From Saprospiraceae bacterium (GTDB lineage: Bacteria > Bacteroidota > Bacteroidia > Chitinophagales > Saprospiraceae): a stretch of 64,000 nucleotides of DNA. Each line of letters begins with the position of its first letter. Within the stretch, counting starts at the first letter, position 1. The notes beneath the pieces are model-generated. The model was not told the origin of the DNA and did no database searches. It saw only the letters and a list, made by a program, of their open reading frames with translations. The position numbers were made by a program, and so were the translations under genes. Below are positions 8,038 through 16,803 of the stretch, one piece after another. The stretch spans positions 62,001 to 126,000 of the forward strand of contig JADJNW010000003.1 of assembly GCA_016714085.1 (NCBI GenBank), read 5' to 3'.

Positions 8038-8784
8038 ATGAAACAGCTACCAATCATTGCATTACTAATGCTTGCAGGTAATTTTATCCTTGCACAGGAG
8101 CGTTCTTACCCAAGTTTTCAATTGAACGGTAATTTTCAAATGGGTATTCCGCTTGATGAATTCCGCGATAACCTCGATGATATTGGCTTTGGCGCTGGCG
8201 CTTTGTTTTTAGTGCACCTAAGTGATAGTCCACTTGCTGCTGGTATAGAACTATCCCTAATGGGTTATGCCAGCGAAAAGGCAGATTATAATGTTCGTGT
8301 AGGCGGCTTTCTTAAAGAATACGAATTGCGCACGAGCAGCAATATTTTCTTGGGGCACGCTGTGCTTCGCTTTCAGCCAAAGGTGAATGCTTTTGTGCAG
8401 CCTTATTTTGATGGGATGTTTGGTTTTAAAAATCTCTTCACTAGCAGCATGCTTACCGATCTTGATAATAGCGAAAGTACAGAAAGCAATACCGATCAGA
8501 CCGATTGGGCATTGAGTTATGGCGGTGCTTTTGGCTTACAGTTCCGTTTTTCCAAGACCTCCGATATTGTCCTCGACTTGCGTTGTGCCTATCTGCCGGG
8601 CCAAAATGCCAACTATTTAGTACGCAAGGAAGATCCTTTCAGTGGATTTGAATACGATGACCCTCTTGATGCATTCGAGGAAAAAACCTCTGCTACAACT
8701 TTGCTTTTGCCACAGATTGGTATTACCTTCAAAGGTTTGTTCAGCCGAGCCTATAATGAAGAAACGCCAACAGATAATGACTAA
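8038..8784 (+). CDS. outer membrane beta-barrel (porin-like) protein
   Basis: 248 residues from the ATG at 8038; the frame is open upstream to 8011 but only this ATG is followed by a signal peptide (MKQLPIIALLMLAGNFILAQ). The rest alternates polar and aromatic residues with Gly turns (LSYGGAFGLQFRFSKTSDIVLDLRCAY split between strands), as expected of a small outer-membrane barrel of the type annotated as porin family or outer membrane beta-barrel protein in Bacteroidota. Ligand unknown. Its last codons overlap the start of the next gene. Confidence 0.75.
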   Translation: MKQLPIIALLMLAGNFILAQERSYPSFQLNGNFQMGIPLDEFRDNLDDIGFGAGALFLVHLSDSPLAAGIELSLMGYASEKADYNVRVGGFLKEYELRTSSNIFLGHAVLRFQPKVNAFVQPYFDGMFGFKNLFTSSMLTDLDNSESTESNTDQTDWALSYGGAFGLQFRFSKTSDIVLDLRCAYLPGQNANYLVRKEDPFSGFEYDDPLDAFEEKTSATTLLLPQIGITFKGLFSRAYNEETPTDND

Positions 8785-10057
8785 AAATCCTTTTTCCGCG
8801 ATTGATTTACAAAGAATAATCTATCTAGGCGGTATGATGGGTGTACAGCCTGTCGTGCCGTTTGATTTTAAAGAACTGGAAATTGTTGCGCGCAAGCGAT
8901 TATCGAAAGAAGCTTTTGCATATGTAGCAGGGGGTGCTGGTCTGGAAAGTACCATGGATGCTAACCGCCGGGCTTTTGATCAATGGCAAATTATGCCCAG
9001 AATGCTACGGGATGTTTCTAATCGTGATATAAGCATTGAATTGTTTGGTCAGAGACTGCCTTCGCCTTTTCTCACTTGCCCGATTGGGGTGCTGGAATTG
9101 GTACATCCAGAGGCGGATATTGCCGTGGCCAAAGCTTGTGCATCGCTAGGTATTCCGATGATTTTTTCCAATCAGGCTTCCGTGAAGATGGAAGATTGTG
9201 CAGGAGTGATGGGCGATAGCCCGCACTGGTTTCAGCTCTATTGGAGCAAATCGAATGAATTGGTGCAAAGTTTGATTCAACGAGCCGAAAAATGTGGATG
9301 CAGTGCAATTGTGGTTACTTTGGATACAACGATGTTAGGTTGGCAAACGCGCGACTTGGATTCGGCTTACTTGCCTTTTCTAAGAGGGATGGGTATTGCG
9401 CAATATTTGAGTGATCCAGTATTCATGCGGCTATTGGATGAACCACAAGAAGCAGCTTTGACTATAAAACCAAAAATTAATCTGACTACTATTCGCAATC
9501 TGATTACTACCGTAAATAAATATCCCGGTAGGGGCTTTTTTAAAAAGTTACGTTCCGGCAAGCCCATGGCTGCGGTTCGACAATTTATTAATATTTACTC
9601 GCGTCCTTCCTTGACCTGGGAAGATTTATCCTTTCTAAGAGAGCAAACCAAACTTCCGATTTTATTGAAAGGTATTTTACATCCTGATGATGCGAGAAAA
9701 GCTCTGGATAAGGGTATGGATGGGATTATTGTATCTAATCATGGTGGCCGACAAGTAGATGGCGCAATCGGTGCTTTCGGCGCATTGTCAAGTATTGTAG
9801 AAGCGGTGAATGATGCCATTCCTGTATTATTGGATAGTGGCATTCGCAGTGGTGCAGATACCTTTAAGGCATTAGCTTTAGGTGCAAAGGCAGTGTGTAT
9901 CGGGCGGCCATATGTGTATGGCTTGGCGATTGCAGGACAGGCTGGCGTAGAGGCAGTTCTGAAAAACTTTATGGCGGATTTTGAATTGACGATGGGATTA
10001 ACGGGATGTAAGAATATTAATGAAATTTCAAAAGAGCTACTTACAAAAGCAGTTTAG
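8777..10057 (+). CDS. FMN-dependent alpha-hydroxy-acid oxidase/dehydrogenase
   Basis: 426 residues from ATG 8777, overlapping the preceding stop by 8 nt, which suggests translational coupling; ATG 8756 is an alternative start. The FMN_dh barrel family oxidises 2-hydroxy acids such as lactate to keto acids. Visible motifs: FAYVAGGAGLESTMDANR near residue 46 (flavin-binding N-terminus), WFQLYWSK, the barrel lysine in LPILLKGIL, and the active-site block IIVSNHGGRQVDGA with catalytic His and substrate-binding Arg, then DSGIRSGADTFKALALGAKAV (read in two parts) for FMN phosphate. Closest described relatives are lactate 2-monooxygenase and lactate oxidase; the exact substrate and electron acceptor cannot be fixed from motifs. 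Confidence 0.88.
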   Translation: MTKNPFSAIDLQRIIYLGGMMGVQPVVPFDFKELEIVARKRLSKEAFAYVAGGAGLESTMDANRRAFDQWQIMPRMLRDVSNRDISIELFGQRLPSPFLTCPIGVLELVHPEADIAVAKACASLGIPMIFSNQASVKMEDCAGVMGDSPHWFQLYWSKSNELVQSLIQRAEKCGCSAIVVTLDTTMLGWQTRDLDSAYLPFLRGMGIAQYLSDPVFMRLLDEPQEAALTIKPKINLTTIRNLITTVNKYPGRGFFKKLRSGKPMAAVRQFINIYSRPSLTWEDLSFLREQTKLPILLKGILHPDDARKALDKGMDGIIVSNHGGRQVDGAIGAFGALSSIVEAVNDAIPVLLDSGIRSGADTFKALALGAKAVCIGRPYVYGLAIAGQAGVEAVLKNFMADFELTMGLTGCKNINEISKELLTKAV

Positions 10058-10163
10058 AAATCGTAGAACAGAAATTTTTGATTTACTTGACTTTAGATCA
10101 ATTTTCGGAAGATTGTGTTACTGAATATTTAATATGTAAAATCATTCATCGCCAAATAGAATC

Positions 10164-11240
10164 ATGAAACAAATAACCTCGGTCATTATCGGCAGCGGCA
10201 GCTACATCCCCAATCGCACGATCAAAAATGAAGCATTCTTGCAACATACCTTTTATGATGAGCATCACCAATTGATTGATCGTCCGGCCCAAGAAATTGT
10301 GGATAAATTTCAAGCTATTACAGGCATTGAAGAGCGCCGTTATGTGGAGGATGATTTGGTTGCTTCTGATATTGGTGCAATTGCTGCTCGAAGAGCGATT
10401 GAAGATGCGGGCATTGACCCTGAAACGCTTGATTATATTATCGTAGCCGACAATTTTGGCGATGTGCCTGCGGGGTTTACTCAAACGGATTTGTTGCCGA
10501 GCTTGGCTTCCCGAATCAAACAGCATCTGGGCATTGAAAATCCCAATTGTGTGTCTTATGACATTATTTTTGGCTGTCCCGGTTGGGTGGAAGGCATGAT
10601 TCAAGCTTATGCTTTTATGCGAGCAGGCATGGCAAAACGCGCTTTGATTATTGGCACAGAGACGCTATCTCGCGTAGTAGATGATTATGATCGCGATGGA
10701 ATGATTTTTGCGGATGGCGCTGGTGCAGTGGTTGTGGAAATGGCTGAAAATGAGGGTGAAAGGGGGATTCTGGCGGTAGCAAGTCAGTCTTATACCAAAG
10801 ATGAAGCGGGGTATCTTTTTTTTGGAAAATCCAATTTGCCAAATGCTGATCCTAACATGGGTTATATCAAAATGCACGGACGCAAAATCTACGAATTTGC
10901 GCTTTCTAAAGTGCCGGAAGCTATCCAAAACTGTCTGAATAAAGCCAATTTGCATATTCGCGATATAAAGAAAATCTTCATTCACCAGGCAAACGAGAAA
11001 ATGGATCATGCCATTATCAAACGTTTATTCAAATTGTATGGCGAAAAGGATTTTGATGAATCGGTGATGCCCATCAGCATTCGATTTCTTGGCAACAGCT
11101 CGGTTGCTACGATCCCCACTTTATTTGACCTGATCCGCAAAGCGCAATTGGATGATCATGGTTTGCACGAAGGAGATTATATCGTGTTTGCATCGGTTGG
11201 CGCCGGCATGAACATCAACGCTATTGCCTATCGTTATTAA
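10164..11240 (+). CDS. ketoacyl-ACP synthase III family protein
   Basis: 358 residues of thiolase fold. The catalytic triad of the KAS III family is visible: Cys in IIFGCPGWVEGM, His in IFIHQANEKMDHAI and Asn in FLGNSSVATIPTL. Enzymes of this family condense an acyl-CoA with malonyl-ACP to begin fatty acid synthesis, or carry out related Claisen condensations in specialised pathways. It is not among other fab genes, and it is longer than typical FabH (about 320), so it may be a secondary, specialised KAS III rather than the housekeeping FabH. Confidence 0.88.
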   Translation: MKQITSVIIGSGSYIPNRTIKNEAFLQHTFYDEHHQLIDRPAQEIVDKFQAITGIEERRYVEDDLVASDIGAIAARRAIEDAGIDPETLDYIIVADNFGDVPAGFTQTDLLPSLASRIKQHLGIENPNCVSYDIIFGCPGWVEGMIQAYAFMRAGMAKRALIIGTETLSRVVDDYDRDGMIFADGAGAVVVEMAENEGERGILAVASQSYTKDEAGYLFFGKSNLPNADPNMGYIKMHGRKIYEFALSKVPEAIQNCLNKANLHIRDIKKIFIHQANEKMDHAIIKRLFKLYGEKDFDESVMPISIRFLGNSSVATIPTLFDLIRKAQLDDHGLHEGDYIVFASVGAGMNINAIAYRY

Positions 11241-11318
11241 GTCGGTTTTATTGAGCTTCTATATTTTGGAGACTTTCGATAGAAGAATTGATATATTGGA
11301 GAAAAATAATTTCATAAA

Positions 11319-11350
11319 TTGAGATTAGAAAAAAATTATATTTATCTTTG
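11319..11350 (+). promoter_or_regulatory. probable promoter of TPR-SH3 gene
   Basis: TATCTTTG at 11343-11350 is a perfect TAnnTTTG -7 box; TTG at 11319-11321 is a plausible but slightly distant -33 element (21 nt). It lies about 90 nt before the ATG at 11441. Confidence 0.5.
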
Positions 11351-11440
11351 TATCAAATTTACACTTCCCACATTCACGCTTTGAATTTCTACATACCTCG
11401 GCTTAACACTTCCAGATTTTCCAAATTAGAACGAACCAAC

Positions 11441-12289
11441 ATGAAAGGGGTATCATCCATTTCTATGTCAATGCTATCTGTATTGATATGTAGCCTTACC
11501 GTTGCAGCTCAAGAGAGCGCTGCCGATTGGTATAATAAAGGCTTGAATATTAATATGCCTTCGCTTCGCCTGGAGTACTTTACCAAAGCGATACGCATGA
11601 AATCCGATTACGCTGATGCTTATCGGGCGCGTGCGGCCGTGAAATCCGATTTGGGAGAATTTATAGAAGCAATTTATGATTACGATCAATCATTAAAATG
11701 GGAAGAACACGCGGAAGCCTACTACAATCGGGCTACATGTAAGTTTTTATTAGGACAATACGACGACGCCATCCTCGATTTTGAAGAAGCCATTCGTATC
11801 AAACCAAGCCATGCTTATGCCATTTCTGCCAAAGGTTGTGCTTTGCTGATGCAGGGAAAACCGGAGGAAGCTTTAGAATTCTTGGATCAAGCCTTGCTTT
11901 TGGATGCTGAATTACAAAGTGCAGTCAATTGCAAAATAGAAGCGATAAAACAAATGAATCCAAATAGAAATGCACATTCAATTGTAAGTCAATCGATTAG
12001 TGTTTCTGATTTTGAAGATAAGAAAAATAAGCCCCTCAATATCAAACCTACAAAAAAGGACGCTCCTGTAACAGAGGAGCTAAATCATGGCAATGCCACT
12101 TCCACTTACTTACTTACAGATGCCACCAGCTTGCGAGAAGGGCCTGACCACACCACGCACGTACTCCTGCGCTTTGTGCCTGGCAATCAAGTAAAAGTAC
12201 TTGAAAAGACCAATAAATTCTGGTGGAAAGTAACATACAAAAATAAAATCGGCTACGCCAAAGCAGCTTTGCTCAAGGCGGCTCAATAA
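11441..12289 (+). CDS. secreted TPR and SH3 domain protein
   Basis: 282 residues from ATG 11441, chosen because it is directly followed by a signal peptide (cleavage near VAAQES). Three to four tetratricopeptide repeats span about residues 35-150 (ADAYRARAAVKSDLGEF, AEAYYNRATCKFLLGQYDDA, HAYAISAKGCALLMQGKPEEA). After a charged linker, a C-terminal bacterial SH3 domain (about 215-282: TDATSLREGPDHTTHVLLR, VLEKTNKFWWKV) follows. Such proteins act in the periplasm, often as scaffolds or in cell-wall binding. No specific pathway is indicated by the neighbours. Confidence 0.82.
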   Translation: MKGVSSISMSMLSVLICSLTVAAQESAADWYNKGLNINMPSLRLEYFTKAIRMKSDYADAYRARAAVKSDLGEFIEAIYDYDQSLKWEEHAEAYYNRATCKFLLGQYDDAILDFEEAIRIKPSHAYAISAKGCALLMQGKPEEALEFLDQALLLDAELQSAVNCKIEAIKQMNPNRNAHSIVSQSISVSDFEDKKNKPLNIKPTKKDAPVTEELNHGNATSTYLLTDATSLREGPDHTTHVLLRFVPGNQVKVLEKTNKFWWKVTYKNKIGYAKAALLKAAQ

Positions 12290-12314
12290 TTACAATTGAG
12301 TGTACATCAAGCAA

Positions 12315-12749
12315 TTATCGTTGTTCCATTTCTTTCATCAGGGCTTCGATTTCTCGGAGCAGTTGATCCGATTCACGCTTCAGCTCTTCTTTGCGTTGTG
12401 CCTCCGATACGCCATAAGCGGGCGGGGTATTAATGTCACGTTCTAATGCCTTTCGATCTTGCTCCAACTCATTGATGCGAGCGATCAAATCTTTATTATT
12501 TTCAATGGTTTCAGCGTGACCGCGCAGTTTGTCTAATAGTCCACCCACTTTATCTACCGCTTCATCGTATTTCCCATCATTAAATTTTTGCTTTTCAGAA
12601 CGCAATAAATCCCAGGTAGCTTTACCCAGATCGCGTACTTCACCGAAGATTTTTTTGGAGGTTTCCTTTTCTTCCTGAGAACCAAAGAAATAATTATACA
12701 CCAAAATACCGATGATGAGCAGGATTGCCAGTTTGATTAAGCTTTTCAT
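12315..12749 (-). CDS. membrane-anchored coiled-coil protein, unknown
   Basis: 144 residues: one N-terminal transmembrane helix (LIKLAILLIIGILVYNYFF) then a highly charged helical region with heptad character (residues 65-144, rich in E, K, R and L), ending in EALMKEMEQR. No family recognised. It follows, in the same direction and 61 nt away, another gene of unknown function (12811-13551), so the two may be cotranscribed. Confidence 0.7.
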   Translation of the reverse strand: MKSLIKLAILLIIGILVYNYFFGSQEEKETSKKIFGEVRDLGKATWDLLRSEKQKFNDGKYDEAVDKVGGLLDKLRGHAETIENNKDLIARINELEQDRKALERDINTPPAYGVSEAQRKEELKRESDQLLREIEALMKEMEQR

Positions 12750-12810
12750 AGTTTTTGTTTGGTTAAAGTAGTGACAAAAATAGCCAATAAAACTTAGTTT
12801 GTCACTTTTA

Positions 12811-13551
12811 TTAACGTTGAGAAGCTTCTAAAAATTCCAGCATTTTACTAATATCTTCTTCATTATTCAGTCCAAGCTTTTTCTCTTTAATAATTTTTTC
12901 GATTTCGCCTTCGTAGGCTGACAAGGTTTTCAGAATATCCTTGCGTTTTGGGGTTACTTTTTCATAAGCACTTTTGGGTGATTTCAGCCAATACACTTCT
13001 TCGGTCAAAAACTCATCATAACGGCGGTCAGCAGAGTACGCGCCAGCGTAATCGGCTTTGCGAAATTTCTTCTGGATGGATTTTAGAAACATAAACTCTC
13101 CTTTGTACAATGCCTCATAAAACTTGGGGCGCACACTTTTCAATCCTTCTATATCACCTTCGCGGACAACAATATAGTTGCGCATTTTACGCGGAAAAAT
13201 GGGATCCGATATTTTTATTGCTTGAACGTAAGCAGCAGTGATTTCACCCAGAGAACCGTCGCGCAATTGTACGGTAATCGTTTGAGTTATTAAATCAACG
13301 TTCAATTTTACAGACGTTGAAAAGGTGTCCTGTTTTACAAACTGAATATTGCCTGTGACCCAGTCTTCAAATAAGAATGGCGTTCCTTTGATACCTTCAT
13401 AACGATTATCAAAACCGATGGCACCGGCAGATAGCGGTGTCAAATTGCCCAAGGCGCGTAGGTTTTGCTCTACATCAATTGGTGGGGGCTGTTGACCAAA
13501 GCAACAAATAGATACAGCAATTGCAAAAAAGGAACAGAGGATGACTTTCAT
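12811..13551 (-). CDS. secreted protein of unknown function
   Basis: 246 residues with a clear signal peptide (MKVILCSFFAIAVSICCFGQ). The mature part starts with a segment naming a stable fold (ALGNLTPLSAGAIGFDNRYEG, then GTPFLFEDWVTGNI) and ends with a Lys/Glu-rich helical tail (residues 150-246). This layout, a structural block followed by helices, occurs in many Bacteroidota periplasmic proteins without known function. No catalytic motif seen. Confidence 0.72.
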   Translation of the reverse strand: MKVILCSFFAIAVSICCFGQQPPPIDVEQNLRALGNLTPLSAGAIGFDNRYEGIKGTPFLFEDWVTGNIQFVKQDTFSTSVKLNVDLITQTITVQLRDGSLGEITAAYVQAIKISDPIFPRKMRNYIVVREGDIEGLKSVRPKFYEALYKGEFMFLKSIQKKFRKADYAGAYSADRRYDEFLTEEVYWLKSPKSAYEKVTPKRKDILKTLSAYEGEIEKIIKEKKLGLNNEEDISKMLEFLEASQR

Positions 13552-13724
13552 AACTTCTTTTTTTTAAAAACGTTAAGAATTCATATAATGCTTCTTTTTG
13601 GGGTATTTTCTATAATTTCGCAACTTGTTTTAAAACGCCCGAAATTTAGGCGTTGTGGAACTTTTTTACGGCTAAAAGTAGTAATTATTCAAATTAGCAT
13701 TTTTATCAAATTCATAAAGGTCTT

Positions 13725-16622
13725 ATGGAATACAATCCCCGCGACATTGAGAAAAAGTGGAAACAGTACTGGGACGACCACGAGGTGTACAAAATAGAAA
13801 ATACCAGCGACAAACCCAAATATTATGTGTTGGATATGTTTCCTTATCCTTCCGGGGCGGGCTTGCACGTGGGGCACCCGCTGGGTTATATTGCAACCGA
13901 TATTTTTTCGCGGTACAAGCGTCTGAAAGGCTTTCATGTACTACATCCGATGGGTTACGATTCTTTTGGCTTGCCTGCTGAGCAATACGCTATTAGCACC
14001 GGGCAACATCCTGCTATTACAACGGAAAATAATATTAATACCTTCCGTCGGCAATTGGAAAATCTGGGTTTCAGCTACGACTGGAGCCGGGAAGTACGTA
14101 CGTCCGATCCAAAATTTTATAAATGGACGCAATGGATTTTTATGCAATTATTTAATCATTATTATGATAATGATGCGAATAAAGCCTTGCCTATCAATGA
14201 TTTGATAAAAATATTTAGTGCGGATGGTAATAAAAATGTAAAGGCGGTTTGTGATGAAGATACGCCTACATTTACTGCTGCTGAATGGAATGCGATGAGC
14301 GAAAAAGAGCAGCAATTGCTATTATTGAAATATCGACTGACTTTCCCGGAAGAATCTTACGTAAACTGGTGTCCGGCATTGGGTACGGTGCTGTCAAATG
14401 ACGAAGTGAAAGATGGCGTTTCCGAGCGCGGCGGCTACCCGATAGAGCGTAAGTTGATGAAACAGTGGGCGATGCGTATTACAGCTTATGCTGATAGGTT
14501 ATTGGAAGGTTTGAAAACGGTCGATTGGCCCGAGTCCATAAAAGATCAGCAAACCAACTGGATTGGGCGTTCGCAGGGCGCTTCGGTGAAGTTTAGAGCC
14601 CCCTTACCCCCCAAGAGGGAATCAGCAGGAAGTCCCCCTTGGGGGGATTTAGGGAGCGTGGACATCGAAGTTTTCACCACCAGAGTAGATACGATTTATG
14701 GCGCGACCTTTATGGTCTTAGCGCCTGAACATGAATACGTTGCGTCTTTGACGACGCCAGAACACGAGGATGAAATTGAAAAATACCAAAAGTGGACGGC
14801 TTCGCGCTCGGAAGTAGATCGGCAGGCAGAAAAAAAGATAACAGGCGCATTCACAGGTAGTTACGCAATTAATCCATTCAATAATGAAAAAATCCCCATT
14901 TGGATTGCGGATTATGTGTTGGCGGGCTACGGCACCGGCGCAGTGATGGCGGTGCCCAGCGGCGACCAGCGCGACTGGAATTTCGCAACACATTTCAATT
15001 TGCCAATTATTCCCATTTTGGATGCGCAAAAAATATCGAAGAAGCGGCGGATGCAACAAAAGAAGGTAAATATATTAATTCCGGTATGATAAATGGCATG
15101 ACCTATGAAGAAGCCGTGCCAACGTTGATTAAATGGCTGGAAGAGAAAGGATTAGGTAAAGGGAAAATTCAATATAGGATTCGCAATGCGGTATTTAGTC
15201 GCCAGCGTTACTGGGGTGAGCCGGTACCGGTGTATTGGAAAGATGATGTGCCTTATTTGATCGAAGAATCGGAATTACCTTTGGTATTGCCGCAGGTGGA
15301 TAAATATTTGCCGACAGAAACGGGGGAGCCGCCATTGGGACGCGCCGAGGATTGGAAATATCCCCACAAGGGGAATGCCCCAAAACCAATTATCCCTAGA
15401 ATTGAGTACCATGCCCGGCTGGGCTGGCTCTTCCTGGTATTTTTATCGCTACATGGATCCGCAGAATGAGGATGAATTTTGTAGCCAGGAGGCTGTCAAT
15501 TACTGGCGGCAGGTGGATTTGTACGTAGGCGGACCGGAGCATGCAGTAGGGCACTTGTTGTACAGTCGCTTTTGGAATAAATTTATGTATGATTTGGGCT
15601 TAGTGCCGGAGGAGGAATATGCGAAGAAATTGATTAATCAAGGGATGATACAGGGGTATCATTATTGATGAAAATTTTAAAAAATCGGAAGGAAACGCAT
15701 CTGCTGTTCGGGAAATCCACGATCCGATTCATTATGCAGATGATAAAGATCGTTTGTAAGGTTTAGATAAATTTGAAGAGCTTTACAAGTAAGTGATTCA
15801 CCTTTGCTAAGATTTGACACGTTGTCTTATTTACAAAAGGAACAATTTAAGCAGAATAATGTAATGGCTATTACAAAGATGAAAAGTGTAAATTTTACAG
15901 AGTTTCCATAATAAAAAGCAAGGTAATTCGAAGTTAAAATGTCCAAATCTAAATATAATGTCGTCAATCCCGACGATATCGTTGACAAATATGGCGCCGA
16001 CTGCTTCCGTATGTATGAAATGTTTTTGGGGCCGATTGAAGTGGCGAAGCCTTGGAATACTTCAGGGATCGATGGTGTGAATCGCTTTTTGCGCAAGTTT
16101 TGGGGCTTGTTTTATGATAATAATGGCAATTTTAATGTAAATAATGATGCCCCGACTAAACAAGAATTAAAAACATTACATACCGCTATAAAGAAAGTAA
16201 ATGAGGATATTGAGCGATTCTCGTTTAATACTTGTGTAAGTGCCTTTATGGTAGCAACAAATGAATTAAAAGATTTAAAATGTAATAAGCGTGTAATATT
16301 AGAGCCTTTGGTGATATTAATTGCACCCTTTGCGCCGCATTTGGCGGAGGAATTATGGCATCAATTGGGTCACGAAGGCAGCCTTCACAAGAATGGACAA
16401 TATCCTGTTCATAATGAAGAATATTTGGTGGAGGATGAGATTAATTATCCGGTGAGCATCAATGGTAAGTTGCGCGCAACGGTCACATTTCCAGCGAGTT
16501 CCACCAAAGAGCAATTGGAAAAAGCAGCATTGGAAATCGAAGCCATTCAAAAATGGATTGAGGGACAAAATGTAAAGAAAGTGATTGTAGTGCCGGGGCG
16601 TATGATCAATGTGGTTATTTAG
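13725..16622 (+). pseudogene. leuS: leucyl-tRNA synthetase with multiple frame lesions
   Basis: Class I synthetase charging tRNA-Leu. Intact pieces: N-terminus with the HIGH motif as HVGH (PSGAGLHVGHPLGY), the CP1 editing domain (VFTTRVDTIYGATFMV, MAVPSGDQRDW), TMPGWAGSSWYFYRYMDP, and the KMSKS loop as MSKSKYNVVNPDDIV with the anticodon-binding tail. The frame breaks at an A6 run (15028-15033), a C4 run (15378-15381) and a G4 run (15653-15656), then meets an in-frame TAA at 15757 and further breaks near 15785 and 15920. Correcting these gives a lineage-type insert (segments IIIDENFKKSEGNASAV, DKFEELYK, LSYLQKEQFKQNN) leading into the KMSKS loop. As leuS is essential, either the consensus is poor here or another copy exists. 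The editing domain also carries a palindromic insert at 14598-14656. Confidence 0.9.
14598..14656. repeat. palindromic element inserted in frame in leuS
   Basis: A 59-nt imperfect palindrome beginning GCCCCCTTACCCCCCAAG and ending CCTTGGGGGGATTTAGGGAG plus C. It encodes about 20 extra residues (PLPPKRESAGSPPWGDLG) between VKFRA and SVDIEVFTTR, where LeuRS proteins normally have only a short hairpin in the CP1 editing domain. Base composition (C and G runs) is unlike the surrounding AT-rich gene, and similar C/G-run palindromes are familiar as dispersed intergenic repeats in Bacteroidota genomes. Confidence 0.7.
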
Positions 16623-16648
16623 TAGCTCCGATTGGCAATCGGAGCTAC
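16622..16648. terminator. hairpin after leuS, terminator or REP-like palindrome
   Basis: GTAGCTCCGATT (16622-16633) pairs perfectly with AATCGGAGCTAC (16637-16648), loop GGC. It overlaps the leuS stop region directly. No T tract follows, so it resembles the palindrome at 4625-4663 in being a stem-only structure. Confidence 0.6.
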
Positions 16649-16803
16649 GCATTCCCATAAATTGCTATCATTAGCAAAAATCCTTTCCTTCTATCTTTCA
16701 ACACTGGCAGAGATTGTATTATTTTTACGCCAGTAACACGCTTGCGTAGCAACTATCATACGTGAGTCGATTAAATAACGCCATTTCCCTTAAACTACAC
16801 CAT

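Noticed and set aside
12290..12314. Weak AATTAT inverted repeat between convergent genes
   Set aside because: Stem too short and AT-rich to call a terminator with confidence.
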